The notes beneath the pieces were generated by a model. That model saw only the letters and a program-made list of their open reading frames with translations, was not told the origin of the DNA and made no database searches. Below are positions 20,637 through 29,090 of a DNA stretch of 46,600 nucleotides, piece by piece. Where the stretch lies: NCBI GenBank assembly GCA_938034375.1, contig CALHLB010000128.1, positions 1 through 46,600 on the forward strand, read 5' to 3'. A program made the position numbers and the translations under genes. This DNA is from an uncultured Alphaproteobacteria bacterium (GTDB lineage: Bacteria > Pseudomonadota > Alphaproteobacteria > Rhizobiales > JACESI01). The stretch's first letter is position 1. Each line of letters starts with the position of its first letter.

Positions 20637-21305
20637 ATGCGCTTTTTGCTCGCTATTTTTTTTCTGTGTTTCAGCTGCGTTTCAATAAACGCTCATCCCC
20701 ATGTTTGGCTCCAGGCCAAAGCAACGCTTGTTTTCAATGTTAATAACCATTTTGTTGGTGTTAAACATGTTTGGCAATTTGATGAAGGGTTTACCGCTTT
20801 TGCAACGCAAGGCCTGGATGAGAATGGTGATGGTGCTTTTAGCCGTGAAGAACTTTCTGAACTGGCACAAGTCAACATCGAATCTTTGAAAGATTTTGAA
20901 TATTTTACATTCGTTCAAATGGGTGAGAAAGACCCTGAATATGGTGTGCCAAATGACCAATATCTCGTCCATGAAAATGGCCTCTTAACATTGCATTTTA
21001 CTTTGCCAATGAAAGAACCCGTGAAACCGGATGACAAAAAAGGGTATCAAGATTTGACTGTTGAAGTTTTTGATGCCACTTTTTTTGTCGATGTCGCGTT
21101 TGTGGACAAAGAACCCATTAAAACGCAAATATCCGATGGCTCGCAATCAAGTTGTTCGGCTAATTTACAACGTCGTAAAGATTTAAACCCCATTCAAAAC
21201 CAGCTTTTATCTCAAATCGGACCGGATGAGGATATACCGGAAGATTTGCAGCCTGAAGTTGGTGACCTTTCCAATACTATTCGTGTTTCATGTCCTCTTT
21301 CGTGA
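20637..21305 (+). CDS. DUF1007 family exported protein
   Basis: Signal peptide then NAHPHVWLQAKATLVFN...VGVKHVWQFDEGFTAFATQGLDENGDGAFSREELSELAQVN; precedes NicO-type transporter. Confidence 0.87.
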   Translation: MRFLLAIFFLCFSCVSINAHPHVWLQAKATLVFNVNNHFVGVKHVWQFDEGFTAFATQGLDENGDGAFSREELSELAQVNIESLKDFEYFTFVQMGEKDPEYGVPNDQYLVHENGLLTLHFTLPMKEPVKPDDKKGYQDLTVEVFDATFFVDVAFVDKEPIKTQISDGSQSSCSANLQRRKDLNPIQNQLLSQIGPDEDIPEDLQPEVGDLSNTIRVSCPLS

Positions 21306-21313
21306 GAAATTAA

Positions 21314-22255
21314 ATGTCTTATTTTTTGATTTTTGTTTTTTTGATTTTATTTCCTAATCTAGCCGATGCTGCTTCCCCCTTTGGGGTTACTGCGCCACAA
21401 GCGCCTGTGCCTGTTGGGGGAGGTTTTTTACGGGAATATCTAAGCTGGATTTACCAATTACAAGCTGATTTTTATAAGGAATTGACAGGGCTTGTTCGCC
21501 AAGCAAAGGAAGAGGGATCTTCTGCTTTTGTGCTTATTGGATTTAGCTTTTTATATGGTATTTTTCATGCAGCAGGGCCTGGGCATGGCAAGGTCGTTAT
21601 TTCCACCTATATGCTGGCTAATGAAGAGAGTGCAAAACGTGGCATGATTATTTCATTTCTTGCAGCATTTTTGCAAGGAGGCGTTGCTGTTTTATTAGTA
21701 GGATCGGCTGTCTTCATTTTTAACCTTACCAGCTTTGCCTTAACAGAAGCTACACATTGGTTTGAGAGGGCTAGTTTTGCATTAATTGCCCTTTTAGGAC
21801 TTTATCTTTTATGGTCAAAATTTCCTAGAATAACATCGCTTAAAAAGAAGGTCAGTATTTCAAATCATGACCATCATGGTCACGGGCATAGTTGTGGATG
21901 TGGCGGTCATGCAGCTAAACCTGATGATTTGCGCCAGCCTTTAACTTTACGATCTGCATGGGCAGCAATTTTATCTGTTGGTTTAAGGCCATGTTCAGGC
22001 GCGCTTATTGTTCTGGTTTTTGCCGCTTCGCAAGAAATTTTCACAATCGGTGTTCTTTCTGCCTTTGCTATGGCACTGGGTACGGCAATAACCATTACCT
22101 CTTTGGCTGCTTTAGCTGTTGGGGCGAAAGAATTGGCTGTGCGCTATGCTTCCTTCGGGGCGGGAAGCTTTCTTTTTAAAGGTATTGAATTACTGGGTGC
22201 TTTGATTATTTTCCTTCTTGGCATAACGCTTTTTGCAGCTTCCTTTCAGGGATAA
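21314..22255 (+). CDS. nickel/cobalt-type (NicO/RcnA-like) membrane transporter
   Basis: FSFLYGIFHAAGPGHGKVVISTYMLANEESAKRGMIISFLAAFLQGGVAVLLV; His-rich loop; SVGLRPCSGALIVLVFA. Confidence 0.88.
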   Translation: MSYFLIFVFLILFPNLADAASPFGVTAPQAPVPVGGGFLREYLSWIYQLQADFYKELTGLVRQAKEEGSSAFVLIGFSFLYGIFHAAGPGHGKVVISTYMLANEESAKRGMIISFLAAFLQGGVAVLLVGSAVFIFNLTSFALTEATHWFERASFALIALLGLYLLWSKFPRITSLKKKVSISNHDHHGHGHSCGCGGHAAKPDDLRQPLTLRSAWAAILSVGLRPCSGALIVLVFAASQEIFTIGVLSAFAMALGTAITITSLAALAVGAKELAVRYASFGAGSFLFKGIELLGALIIFLLGITLFAASFQG

Positions 22256-22300
22256 ATTTGTTTGATAAAAATATTCTTATGGATTTAAGGCTGGCAACAG

Positions 22301-22317
22301 TTTAGAAGTACTCTAAA
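22301..22317. promoter_or_regulatory. Irr-box/ICE-like iron control element upstream of hemH
   Basis: TTTAGAA-GTA-CTCTAAA, one mismatch to TTTAGAA-N3-TTCTAAA; 51 bp between box end and hemH ATG. Confidence 0.6.
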
Positions 22318-22368
22318 TAATGAGTATCTTTTAACATTAAATATCCAGTTACGAATAGTTTTATTATC

Positions 22369-23415
22369 ATGTCTGAAGCCTCCCGTAATGCACTCCCGAA
22401 AGACCACCCTGAAGTTGCCTTTGGTAAAACCGGCGTTTTACTTGTAAATCTTGGAACGCCAGATGCGACTGATTATTGGTCGATGCGCCGTTATTTAAAA
22501 GAGTTTTTATCGGATCGAAGGGTGATAGAAACGCCTCGCATTTTATGGTGGTTCATTCTTAATTGTATTGTTTTAACAACAAGGCCTAAAAAATCGGGGG
22601 AAGCTTATGACCTTATCTGGAATAAGGAGCTGGATGAATCTCCTTTGCGTACCATTACCCGCGCGCAAGCCGATAAATTAACTGAAAAATTTAAAGCAGA
22701 ATATCCCGATTTAATGATTGATTGGGCCATGCGTTATGGCAATCCTTCCCTTCACTCTCGTCTCGATGCTTTAAGGGAAAAGGGCTGTGAACGCATTGTT
22801 ATTGTGCCACTTTATCCGCAATATGCGGCGGCAACAACGGCAACAGTTAATGATAAAGTTTTTGAATATTTGATGGAAAAACGCTGGCAACCGGCTATAA
22901 GAACAGCCGCTCCTTATGGTGATGATGCCCTTTATATTGAAGCAGTTTGTGAAAGCATGAAAGAAGAGATTGCCAAGCTGGATTTTGAACCTGATTTAGT
23001 ACTTGCTTCTTTTCATGGTGTGCCACTTAGTTATCTGCAAAAGGGCGATCCTTATCATTGTCAATGCCATAAAACTGCCCGCCTAATGCGCGAATATTTA
23101 GGATGGGGTGAAAATGGTGAAAAGCTTAAAATTACATTCCAATCGCGTTTCGGGCCTGAAGAATGGTTACAACCTTATACTGATAAAACTGTTGAGGAAC
23201 TTGCTAAAGCGGGCGTCAAAAAACTAACTGTCATAACGCCTGGTTTTTCAGCAGATTGTGTTGAAACTTTGGAAGAAATTGCAGGTGAAGCCGGTGAAAT
23301 TTTTGAAGAAAATGGCGGAGAGCATTTTGCTGCCATACCCTGCTTGAACGATAGCGAATGGGGTATGAAAGTCATAGAAAAGATTGTTCGTCGTGAAATT
23401 TCCGGGTGGGTGTAG
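22369..23415 (+). CDS. hemH: ferrochelatase
   Basis: GVLLVNLGTPDATDYWSMRRYLKEFLSDRRVIETPRILWWFILNCIVLTTRPKKSGEAY; LASFHGVPLSYLQKGDPYHCQCHKTARL; FGPEEWLQPYT. Confidence 0.97.
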   Translation: MSEASRNALPKDHPEVAFGKTGVLLVNLGTPDATDYWSMRRYLKEFLSDRRVIETPRILWWFILNCIVLTTRPKKSGEAYDLIWNKELDESPLRTITRAQADKLTEKFKAEYPDLMIDWAMRYGNPSLHSRLDALREKGCERIVIVPLYPQYAAATTATVNDKVFEYLMEKRWQPAIRTAAPYGDDALYIEAVCESMKEEIAKLDFEPDLVLASFHGVPLSYLQKGDPYHCQCHKTARLMREYLGWGENGEKLKITFQSRFGPEEWLQPYTDKTVEELAKAGVKKLTVITPGFSADCVETLEEIAGEAGEIFEENGGEHFAAIPCLNDSEWGMKVIEKIVRREISGWV

Positions 23416-23457
23416 ACTTTCATAAAAGTGTAAAAGAGCTTGTGTAAGGCTAGCTTT

Positions 23458-23736
23458 ATGACTTTCTTATGGGTTTTGTCTGCTTTCCTTCTTTTTGTAC
23501 TTGGGGTTTTGCTTTTGCCTTTACCTCTGCCGGTAGGACTGCCTTTTATTATTATCGCCTTGGGCATTTTACTTAAAAAAAGCATGCTTACAAAAAAAAT
23601 TATGCGTTCATTGCGGCGGCGCTCTGTGTGGTTTAATCGTCTTCTTTTAAAGCTTGAGAATAACTTGCCGCGTATGGCGGCAAGTCTTCTAAGAAGGACG
23701 CGTCCTTTTCAGCAAAAAAATAAATCGGACCTTTAA
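23458..23736 (+). CDS. small predicted membrane protein, unknown function
   Basis: MTFLWVLSAFLLFVLGVLLLPLPLPVGLPFIIIALGILLKKS two hydrophobic segments followed by a basic tail. Confidence 0.65.
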   Translation: MTFLWVLSAFLLFVLGVLLLPLPLPVGLPFIIIALGILLKKSMLTKKIMRSLRRRSVWFNRLLLKLENNLPRMAASLLRRTRPFQQKNKSDL

Positions 23737-24848
23737 ACGGGTTCGGTACTTTCAATTTCAATACCAAAACCATCCAGACCGACATAGTGTCGTTCTGTTG
23801 AAGATAAAAGTCGAATGGAATTGATGCCCAAATCCCGCAAAATCTGTGCGCCTAAACCAATTTCACGCCATTCATCTTTGCGTTTTTCAGAAGAAAGGTG
23901 TTCTTCTTCATCTTGTGGCGATAGGGTGGCAGTGCGATGATGGCGTTCTGATTTTTCCGCAACACCGACAGAACCTTCCCGCAAATAAATAACAACGCCG
24001 CGCCCTTCTTGTGCGACTTTCTTCAAAGCGCGGTCGAGCACATTATCAGCTCCAAATGTATCGCCTAAAACCGATTCGAGATGCAGGCGAACGGGTACGT
24101 GTTGGCCGTCCCTAATGTCGCCAAATACTATGGCGAGATGTTGCATGGGGTCAAAAGGGGTTTTGAAGGAGTAAGCAATTGCTTGGCCAACTTTGGTTTT
24201 AACTTTTTCTTCGCCCATTCGTTCAACCAAAGTATCGCGCCTTTGCCGATAGGCAATAATATCGGCAACGGAGACAACTTTAAGATCATGGTCTTTGGCA
24301 AATTCTTTGACATCCGGTCCACGTTTTACAGTGCCATCATCATTAACAAGCTCCGAAATCACGCCAACAGGATAAAGATCTGCAAGACGACATAAATCAA
24401 CGGCGGCTTCCGTATGGCCTGAACGCATTAACACACCGCCCTCGCGGGCGACTAAGGGGAAAATGTGGCCGGGGCGCACAAAGTCATCAGCTCCTGCATT
24501 AGGGTTTGCCAATGCGCGTACTGTTGAGCAGCGTTCAGCGGCTGAAATGCCTGTTGAGGTGTCATGGCGATAATCCACAGAGACAGTAAAAGCGGTTGTA
24601 TGCGGGCTATCATTATCAGAAACCATTGCATTCAGGTTTAATCTTTTTGCTTCTGACGCTGTCATGGGAGCGCAAACAATGCCGCTTGTATGGCGTATCA
24701 TGAAAGCCATTTTTTCAGGTGTTGTATGAACGGCTGCAACAATTAAGTCGCCTTCATTTTCACGGTCATTATCATCCATAACAACAACCATTTCCCCTGC
24801 CTCAAAGGCGCGAATGGCTTCAACAACGGATGTAAAATCTTTTTGCAT
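23733..24848 (-). CDS. ribB: 3,4-dihydroxy-2-butanone 4-phosphate synthase with a degenerate GTP cyclohydrolase II-like C-terminal domain
   Basis: VVMDDNDRENEGDLIVAAVHTTPEKMAFMIRHTSGIVCAPM; DFVRPGHIFPLVAREGGVLMRSGHTEAAVDLCRLA; start MQKDF chosen (longer ORF overlaps aroC). Confidence 0.93.
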   Translation of the reverse strand: MQKDFTSVVEAIRAFEAGEMVVVMDDNDRENEGDLIVAAVHTTPEKMAFMIRHTSGIVCAPMTASEAKRLNLNAMVSDNDSPHTTAFTVSVDYRHDTSTGISAAERCSTVRALANPNAGADDFVRPGHIFPLVAREGGVLMRSGHTEAAVDLCRLADLYPVGVISELVNDDGTVKRGPDVKEFAKDHDLKVVSVADIIAYRQRRDTLVERMGEEKVKTKVGQAIAYSFKTPFDPMQHLAIVFGDIRDGQHVPVRLHLESVLGDTFGADNVLDRALKKVAQEGRGVVIYLREGSVGVAEKSERHHRTATLSPQDEEEHLSSEKRKDEWREIGLGAQILRDLGINSIRLLSSTERHYVGLDGFGIEIESTEPV

Positions 24849-24868
24849 ATTTTGTCCTGTCTTATGAT

Positions 24869-25975
24869 TTAAACATCGCCCATTTGGCCACGGTGTCGCA
24901 AATAATGATCTGCTATGACAAGGGCCATCATGGCCTCGCCAATTGGGACCGCGCGAATGCCCACACATGGATCGTGGCGCCCTTTGGTCATGACGTCTAC
25001 TTCTTCTCTTGATCGGGTAATGCTTTTTGTTGGTGTTAGAATTGAGCTGGTTGGTTTAATTGCAAAGCGTGCAAGAACAGGTTCACCTGTTGAGATGCCC
25101 CCCAAAATACCGCCAGCATTATTAGATAAAAACTTTGGCTTATTTTTATTGCCTGCTTTATCAGATAAGCGCATTTCATCGGCATTTTCTTCCCCTGTTA
25201 GGCTGGCTGCTTCAAAACCATTGCCAATTTCGACACCTTTAACAGCATTAATGGACATCATGGCAGAGGCGATATCCTGGTCTAGCTTGGCATAAACAGG
25301 GGCGCCAAGGCCTGCAGGAACACCTTCGGCAATAACATCAATAACGGCGCCAACAGAAGAACCATTTTTACGAATTTCATCCAGATATGTTTCCCATTGG
25401 GCAGCCATGGATTTGTCGGGGCAAAAAAACGGGTTTTGGTCAACTTCATCCCAGTCCCAATTATTATAATTGATTTTATGCGGTCCCATCTGTGTTAAGG
25501 CGGCACGTATTGTTACATTTGGTATAACTTTTCTGGCAATTGCACCTGCTGCCACACGGGCTGCTGTTTCGCGAGCTGAAGAGCGTCCACCACCACGGTA
25601 ATCACGAATACCGTATTTGACATCATAGGTATAATCGGCATGACCCGGGCGATAGCGTTCTTTTATTTCTGAATAATCTTTTGAACGCTGGTCGGTATTT
25701 TCAATTAACAGGGAAATGGGTGTGCCTGTTGTTAAAAGCTTGCCTGTTACATCATCAACCATTGTGCCTGAAAGGATTTTCACCTTATCGGCTTCACGGC
25801 GCTGGGTGGTGAATCTGGATTGACCTGGTTTACGCTTATCAAGAAATGTTTGAATTTCTGCTTCAGAAATTTCAATTCTTGGTGGGCATCCATCAACAAC
25901 ACAGCCAAGCGCGGGGCCATGGCTTTCCCCCCATGTTGTAAAGCGAAATAGATGACCAAACGAGTTATGCGACAT
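24869..25975 (-). CDS. aroC: chorismate synthase
   Basis: [110 protein letters not shown]. Confidence 0.97.
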   Translation of the reverse strand: MSHNSFGHLFRFTTWGESHGPALGCVVDGCPPRIEISEAEIQTFLDKRKPGQSRFTTQRREADKVKILSGTMVDDVTGKLLTTGTPISLLIENTDQRSKDYSEIKERYRPGHADYTYDVKYGIRDYRGGGRSSARETAARVAAGAIARKVIPNVTIRAALTQMGPHKINYNNWDWDEVDQNPFFCPDKSMAAQWETYLDEIRKNGSSVGAVIDVIAEGVPAGLGAPVYAKLDQDIASAMMSINAVKGVEIGNGFEAASLTGEENADEMRLSDKAGNKNKPKFLSNNAGGILGGISTGEPVLARFAIKPTSSILTPTKSITRSREEVDVMTKGRHDPCVGIRAVPIGEAMMALVIADHYLRHRGQMGDV

Positions 25976-26033
25976 TAAAGAGTTCTTTCAATAATGAATT
26001 TTCTAACGGTCATAAGCCCGATTGCTGTTTTGG

Positions 26034-26612
26034 TCAAATCCAATCAAGCTTTCCATCGTTAATGAGCATAATTTGATCTTGCGGAACAGGGGTTGCTGCC
26101 AATTCTTGTAGGTTATTATTTGTTATCAGTGCTTGTAGTGCGCGGTTTACGCCACCATGTGCGACAACAATGGTCGATTGATTAAGCTCTTCCAACCAGG
26201 GTTTGATCCGATATTTCAAATCATCGTATGATTCGCCATTTGGTGGTTTAAAAAACCATTTGTCGTTTTGGCGCTCCTGCCAACGGTCTGGTTCTTTTTC
26301 TTCCAATTCGTGAATAGTATGCCCTTCCCAGTCTCCAAATGATAATTCGCGCAGGCGATCATCGCAATCATATTGTTTTGCATTTAACCCCATGGTTTGG
26401 CGTATTATTTCCATAGTTTCACGTGTACGGGACAGGGGGCTGGTCAGAAAATGAAAGTCTTCAGACTGGATAAGGTTTTTAAGAATAGAACCATTGCGCT
26501 GTGCCTGCATACGCCCTTTATCGTTCAAAGCAATATCCTGGCGCCCCTGAAAGCGTAGTTCAGCATTCCAGTCTGTTTCGCCATGGCGAATGAAATAAAT
26601 AAGAGGCATCAT
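26034..26612 (-). CDS. histidine phosphatase family protein (phosphoglycerate-mutase-like)
   Basis: IYFIRHGETDWNAELRFQGRQDIALNDKGRMQA (RHG motif); VVAHGGVNRALQALI. Confidence 0.92.
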   Translation of the reverse strand: MMPLIYFIRHGETDWNAELRFQGRQDIALNDKGRMQAQRNGSILKNLIQSEDFHFLTSPLSRTRETMEIIRQTMGLNAKQYDCDDRLRELSFGDWEGHTIHELEEKEPDRWQERQNDKWFFKPPNGESYDDLKYRIKPWLEELNQSTIVVAHGGVNRALQALITNNNLQELAATPVPQDQIMLINDGKLDWI

Positions 26613-26687
26613 AGATTTTAGTCCTTTTTTACAAGAACGAAACCTAGAAGTGTTTTATGACAATTTAAAGCAGAAAGACTTTAAAAC

Positions 26688-27533
26688 TTAATCTTTAACA
26701 ACAGAAATATCAGGTGCATCAACGGCTTTCATACCGATTGTATGATAACCAGAATCAACATGGTGTATTTCACCGGTAACGCCGCGTGATAAATCGGAGA
26801 GAAGATATAACGCAGAATCGCCAACTTCCTGAATGGAAACTGTGCGGCGCATTGGCGCATTATATTCATTCCATTTCAAGATGTACCGGAAATCGCCAAT
26901 ACCGGATGCGGCCAATGTTTTTATAGGACCTGCTGAAATAGCATTTACACGAATGTTTTTTGGTCCCAAATCAACGGCAAGATATTTAACGCTTGCTTCC
27001 AGGGCGGCTTTTGCAACGCCCATGACATTGTAATGCGGCATAACTTTTTCCGCGCCATAATAAGTCAACGTAATAATGGAGCCGCCTTCAGTCATTAGTT
27101 TTTCAGCACGTTGGGTAATGGCTGTGAGGGAATAACACGAAATATTCATTGTGCGGTCAAAATTTGCTTCCGTTGTATCCACATAGCGTCCGGTTAGCTC
27201 TTCCTTGTCTGAAAAAGCTATAGCATGCACAACGAAATCAATTTTTTCCCATTCCTGTTCGACTTTGTCAAAAACGGCATCAATAGAGGCGGCATCCGTT
27301 ACATCACAATGACCGAAAACTTTCCCGCCTAAATCTTTTGCCAATGGTTCAACACGTTTTTTCAAAGCATCGCCTTGATAGGTTAGACCAATTTCCGCAC
27401 CATTATCGGCGCAGGCCTTGGCTATACCCCAAGCAATTGAGCGATTATTGGCAATACCGAGAATAAGGCCTTTTTTCCCGGCCATGAGGCCAATTTTGTT
27501 TAATGTTGTTGCAGCCACGTCTGTTTCTAACAT
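26688..27533 (-). CDS. fabI: enoyl-[ACP] reductase (NADH), FabI type
   Basis: GKKGLILGIANNRSIAWGIAKACADNGAEIGLTYQG; LTYYGAEKVMPHYNVMGVAKAALEASVKYLAVDLGPKNIRVNAISAGPIKTLAASGI; start at 27533 or further in. Confidence 0.95.
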   Translation of the reverse strand: MLETDVAATTLNKIGLMAGKKGLILGIANNRSIAWGIAKACADNGAEIGLTYQGDALKKRVEPLAKDLGGKVFGHCDVTDAASIDAVFDKVEQEWEKIDFVVHAIAFSDKEELTGRYVDTTEANFDRTMNISCYSLTAITQRAEKLMTEGGSIITLTYYGAEKVMPHYNVMGVAKAALEASVKYLAVDLGPKNIRVNAISAGPIKTLAASGIGDFRYILKWNEYNAPMRRTVSIQEVGDSALYLLSDLSRGVTGEIHHVDSGYHTIGMKAVDAPDISVVKD

Positions 27534-27671
27534 ATAAGCCCCGTATGAAGTCGTGAGAGATTGTCGTTTCCTATGGCATAGCGTTAAAAACACTTCAAGC
27601 GCTGTTAAGCCTTTGGAGTTAAAAGATGCTAGAAATAAGACGTTAAAAGTGGAAAAGTCGGGTCACATTTT

Positions 27672-29090
27672 ATGACGAATAAGAAATATTCATCAGCAAT
27701 ACTCCTTTTTGAGCGTGTTTTGGATCAAAACGGGCTTTTAACTTCTCCAGCCGACATGGCGCCTTATCTGAGAGAATGGCGCGATAAATATCAGGGTAAA
27801 GCGGCAGGTATTTTACGCCCTTCCACAACGAAAGAGGTTGTGGAAATTGTTAAAATTGCAGCGCAACATACCATAAAGATCGTCCCTCAAGGTGGTAATA
27901 CGGGCCTTGTTGGCGGGCAAATTGCGTTTGATGAAGAGCATTTTGTCCTTAACCTTGCGCGTCTTAATCGTGTGCGTGATGTTGATCTTGCAGGTAATAC
28001 AATCACGGTTGAGGCGGGCATGATCTTACAAAATATCCAAAATCTGGCTGATGAGAATGATAAACTTTTTCCGCTTTCCCTTGGGGCTGAAGGGTCTTGC
28101 CAGATTGGGGGCAATATATCTTCCAATGCTGGGGGGACCTCTGTTTTGGCTTATGGGAATTGTCGTGATCTTGTTTTGGGGCTTGAGGTTGTGTTGCCGA
28201 ATGGGGAGGTTTTAAATGGCCTTAATCGACTAAAGAAAGACAATACGGGCTATGATCTAAAAAATCTGTTTATTGGTGCAGAAGGTACACTTGGTGTTGT
28301 AACGGCTGCAGCATTAAAGCTTTTTCCAAAACCTCGTGGGCAGGAAGTTGCTATACTTGGGTTTAGCAGTTTGAAAGATGTTGCCTCATTCTTCAATATA
28401 TCCCAAAGCCTTGCTACAACGGCCCTAACAGCTTTTGAAATTATGCCAAGACTTGCACTTGATTTTCTTATTAAACATTTTGAAGGTATTAAAGATCCTT
28501 TGGAAGCACCTTATGATTGGTATATTCTTGCGGAGATTTCATCGGGGCAATCAGCGGATCACGCACAAGATTTAATGATGGGTCTTTTGGAAGAAGGTAT
28601 GGAACAAGGCTGGATAAAAGATGGCGTTATAGCTCAGTCGGAAACCCATAGAAAAGCCTTTTGGCATATGCGCCATGAACTTTCTGCCTGCCAGAAACCG
28701 GAGGGAGGGTCCATCAAGCATGATGTTTCTGTGCCTATTGCCTGTCTGCCTGCCTTCATTGAGGAGGCTGTTAAAGTAGCCCAAGAATTAATACCGGAGT
28801 GTAGACCCGTACCTTTTGGCCATTGGGGAGATGGGAATATTCATTTTAATATTAGCCAGCCTATTTCTATGGATAAACAGGTTTTCCTTAATCAATGGGA
28901 AGAAATGAACAATATTATTCATGATGTCGTTTTACGTTATGATGGCTCAATATCTGCCGAACACGGTATTGGCGTTATGAAACGTGAAAAACTTTCCAAG
29001 GTGAAAGATCCAACAGCCCTTTTTCTAATGCGTGAAATAAAAAAGACGCTTGATCCAGAAGCAATTATGAACCCGGGTAAAGTTCTTTAA
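27672..29090 (+). CDS. FAD-binding oxidase (D-2-hydroxyacid dehydrogenase/GlcD-like)
   Basis: VVPQGGNTGLVGGQIAFDEEHFVLNLARLNRVRDVD; GSCQIGGNISSNAGGTSVLAYGNCRDLVLGLEVVLPNGEV; FGHWGDGNIHFN; AEHGIGVMKREKL. Confidence 0.94.
   Translation: MTNKKYSSAILLFERVLDQNGLLTSPADMAPYLREWRDKYQGKAAGILRPSTTKEVVEIVKIAAQHTIKIVPQGGNTGLVGGQIAFDEEHFVLNLARLNRVRDVDLAGNTITVEAGMILQNIQNLADENDKLFPLSLGAEGSCQIGGNISSNAGGTSVLAYGNCRDLVLGLEVVLPNGEVLNGLNRLKKDNTGYDLKNLFIGAEGTLGVVTAAALKLFPKPRGQEVAILGFSSLKDVASFFNISQSLATTALTAFEIMPRLALDFLIKHFEGIKDPLEAPYDWYILAEISSGQSADHAQDLMMGLLEEGMEQGWIKDGVIAQSETHRKAFWHMRHELSACQKPEGGSIKHDVSVPIACLPAFIEEAVKVAQELIPECRPVPFGHWGDGNIHFNISQPISMDKQVFLNQWEEMNNIIHDVVLRYDGSISAEHGIGVMKREKLSKVKDPTALFLMREIKKTLDPEAIMNPGKVL

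Noticed and set aside
24849-24968. N-terminal extension of the RibB ORF ([12 protein letters not shown]...)
   Set aside because: It overlaps the conserved aroC C-terminus; the MQKDF start at 24848 matches the RibB family start.
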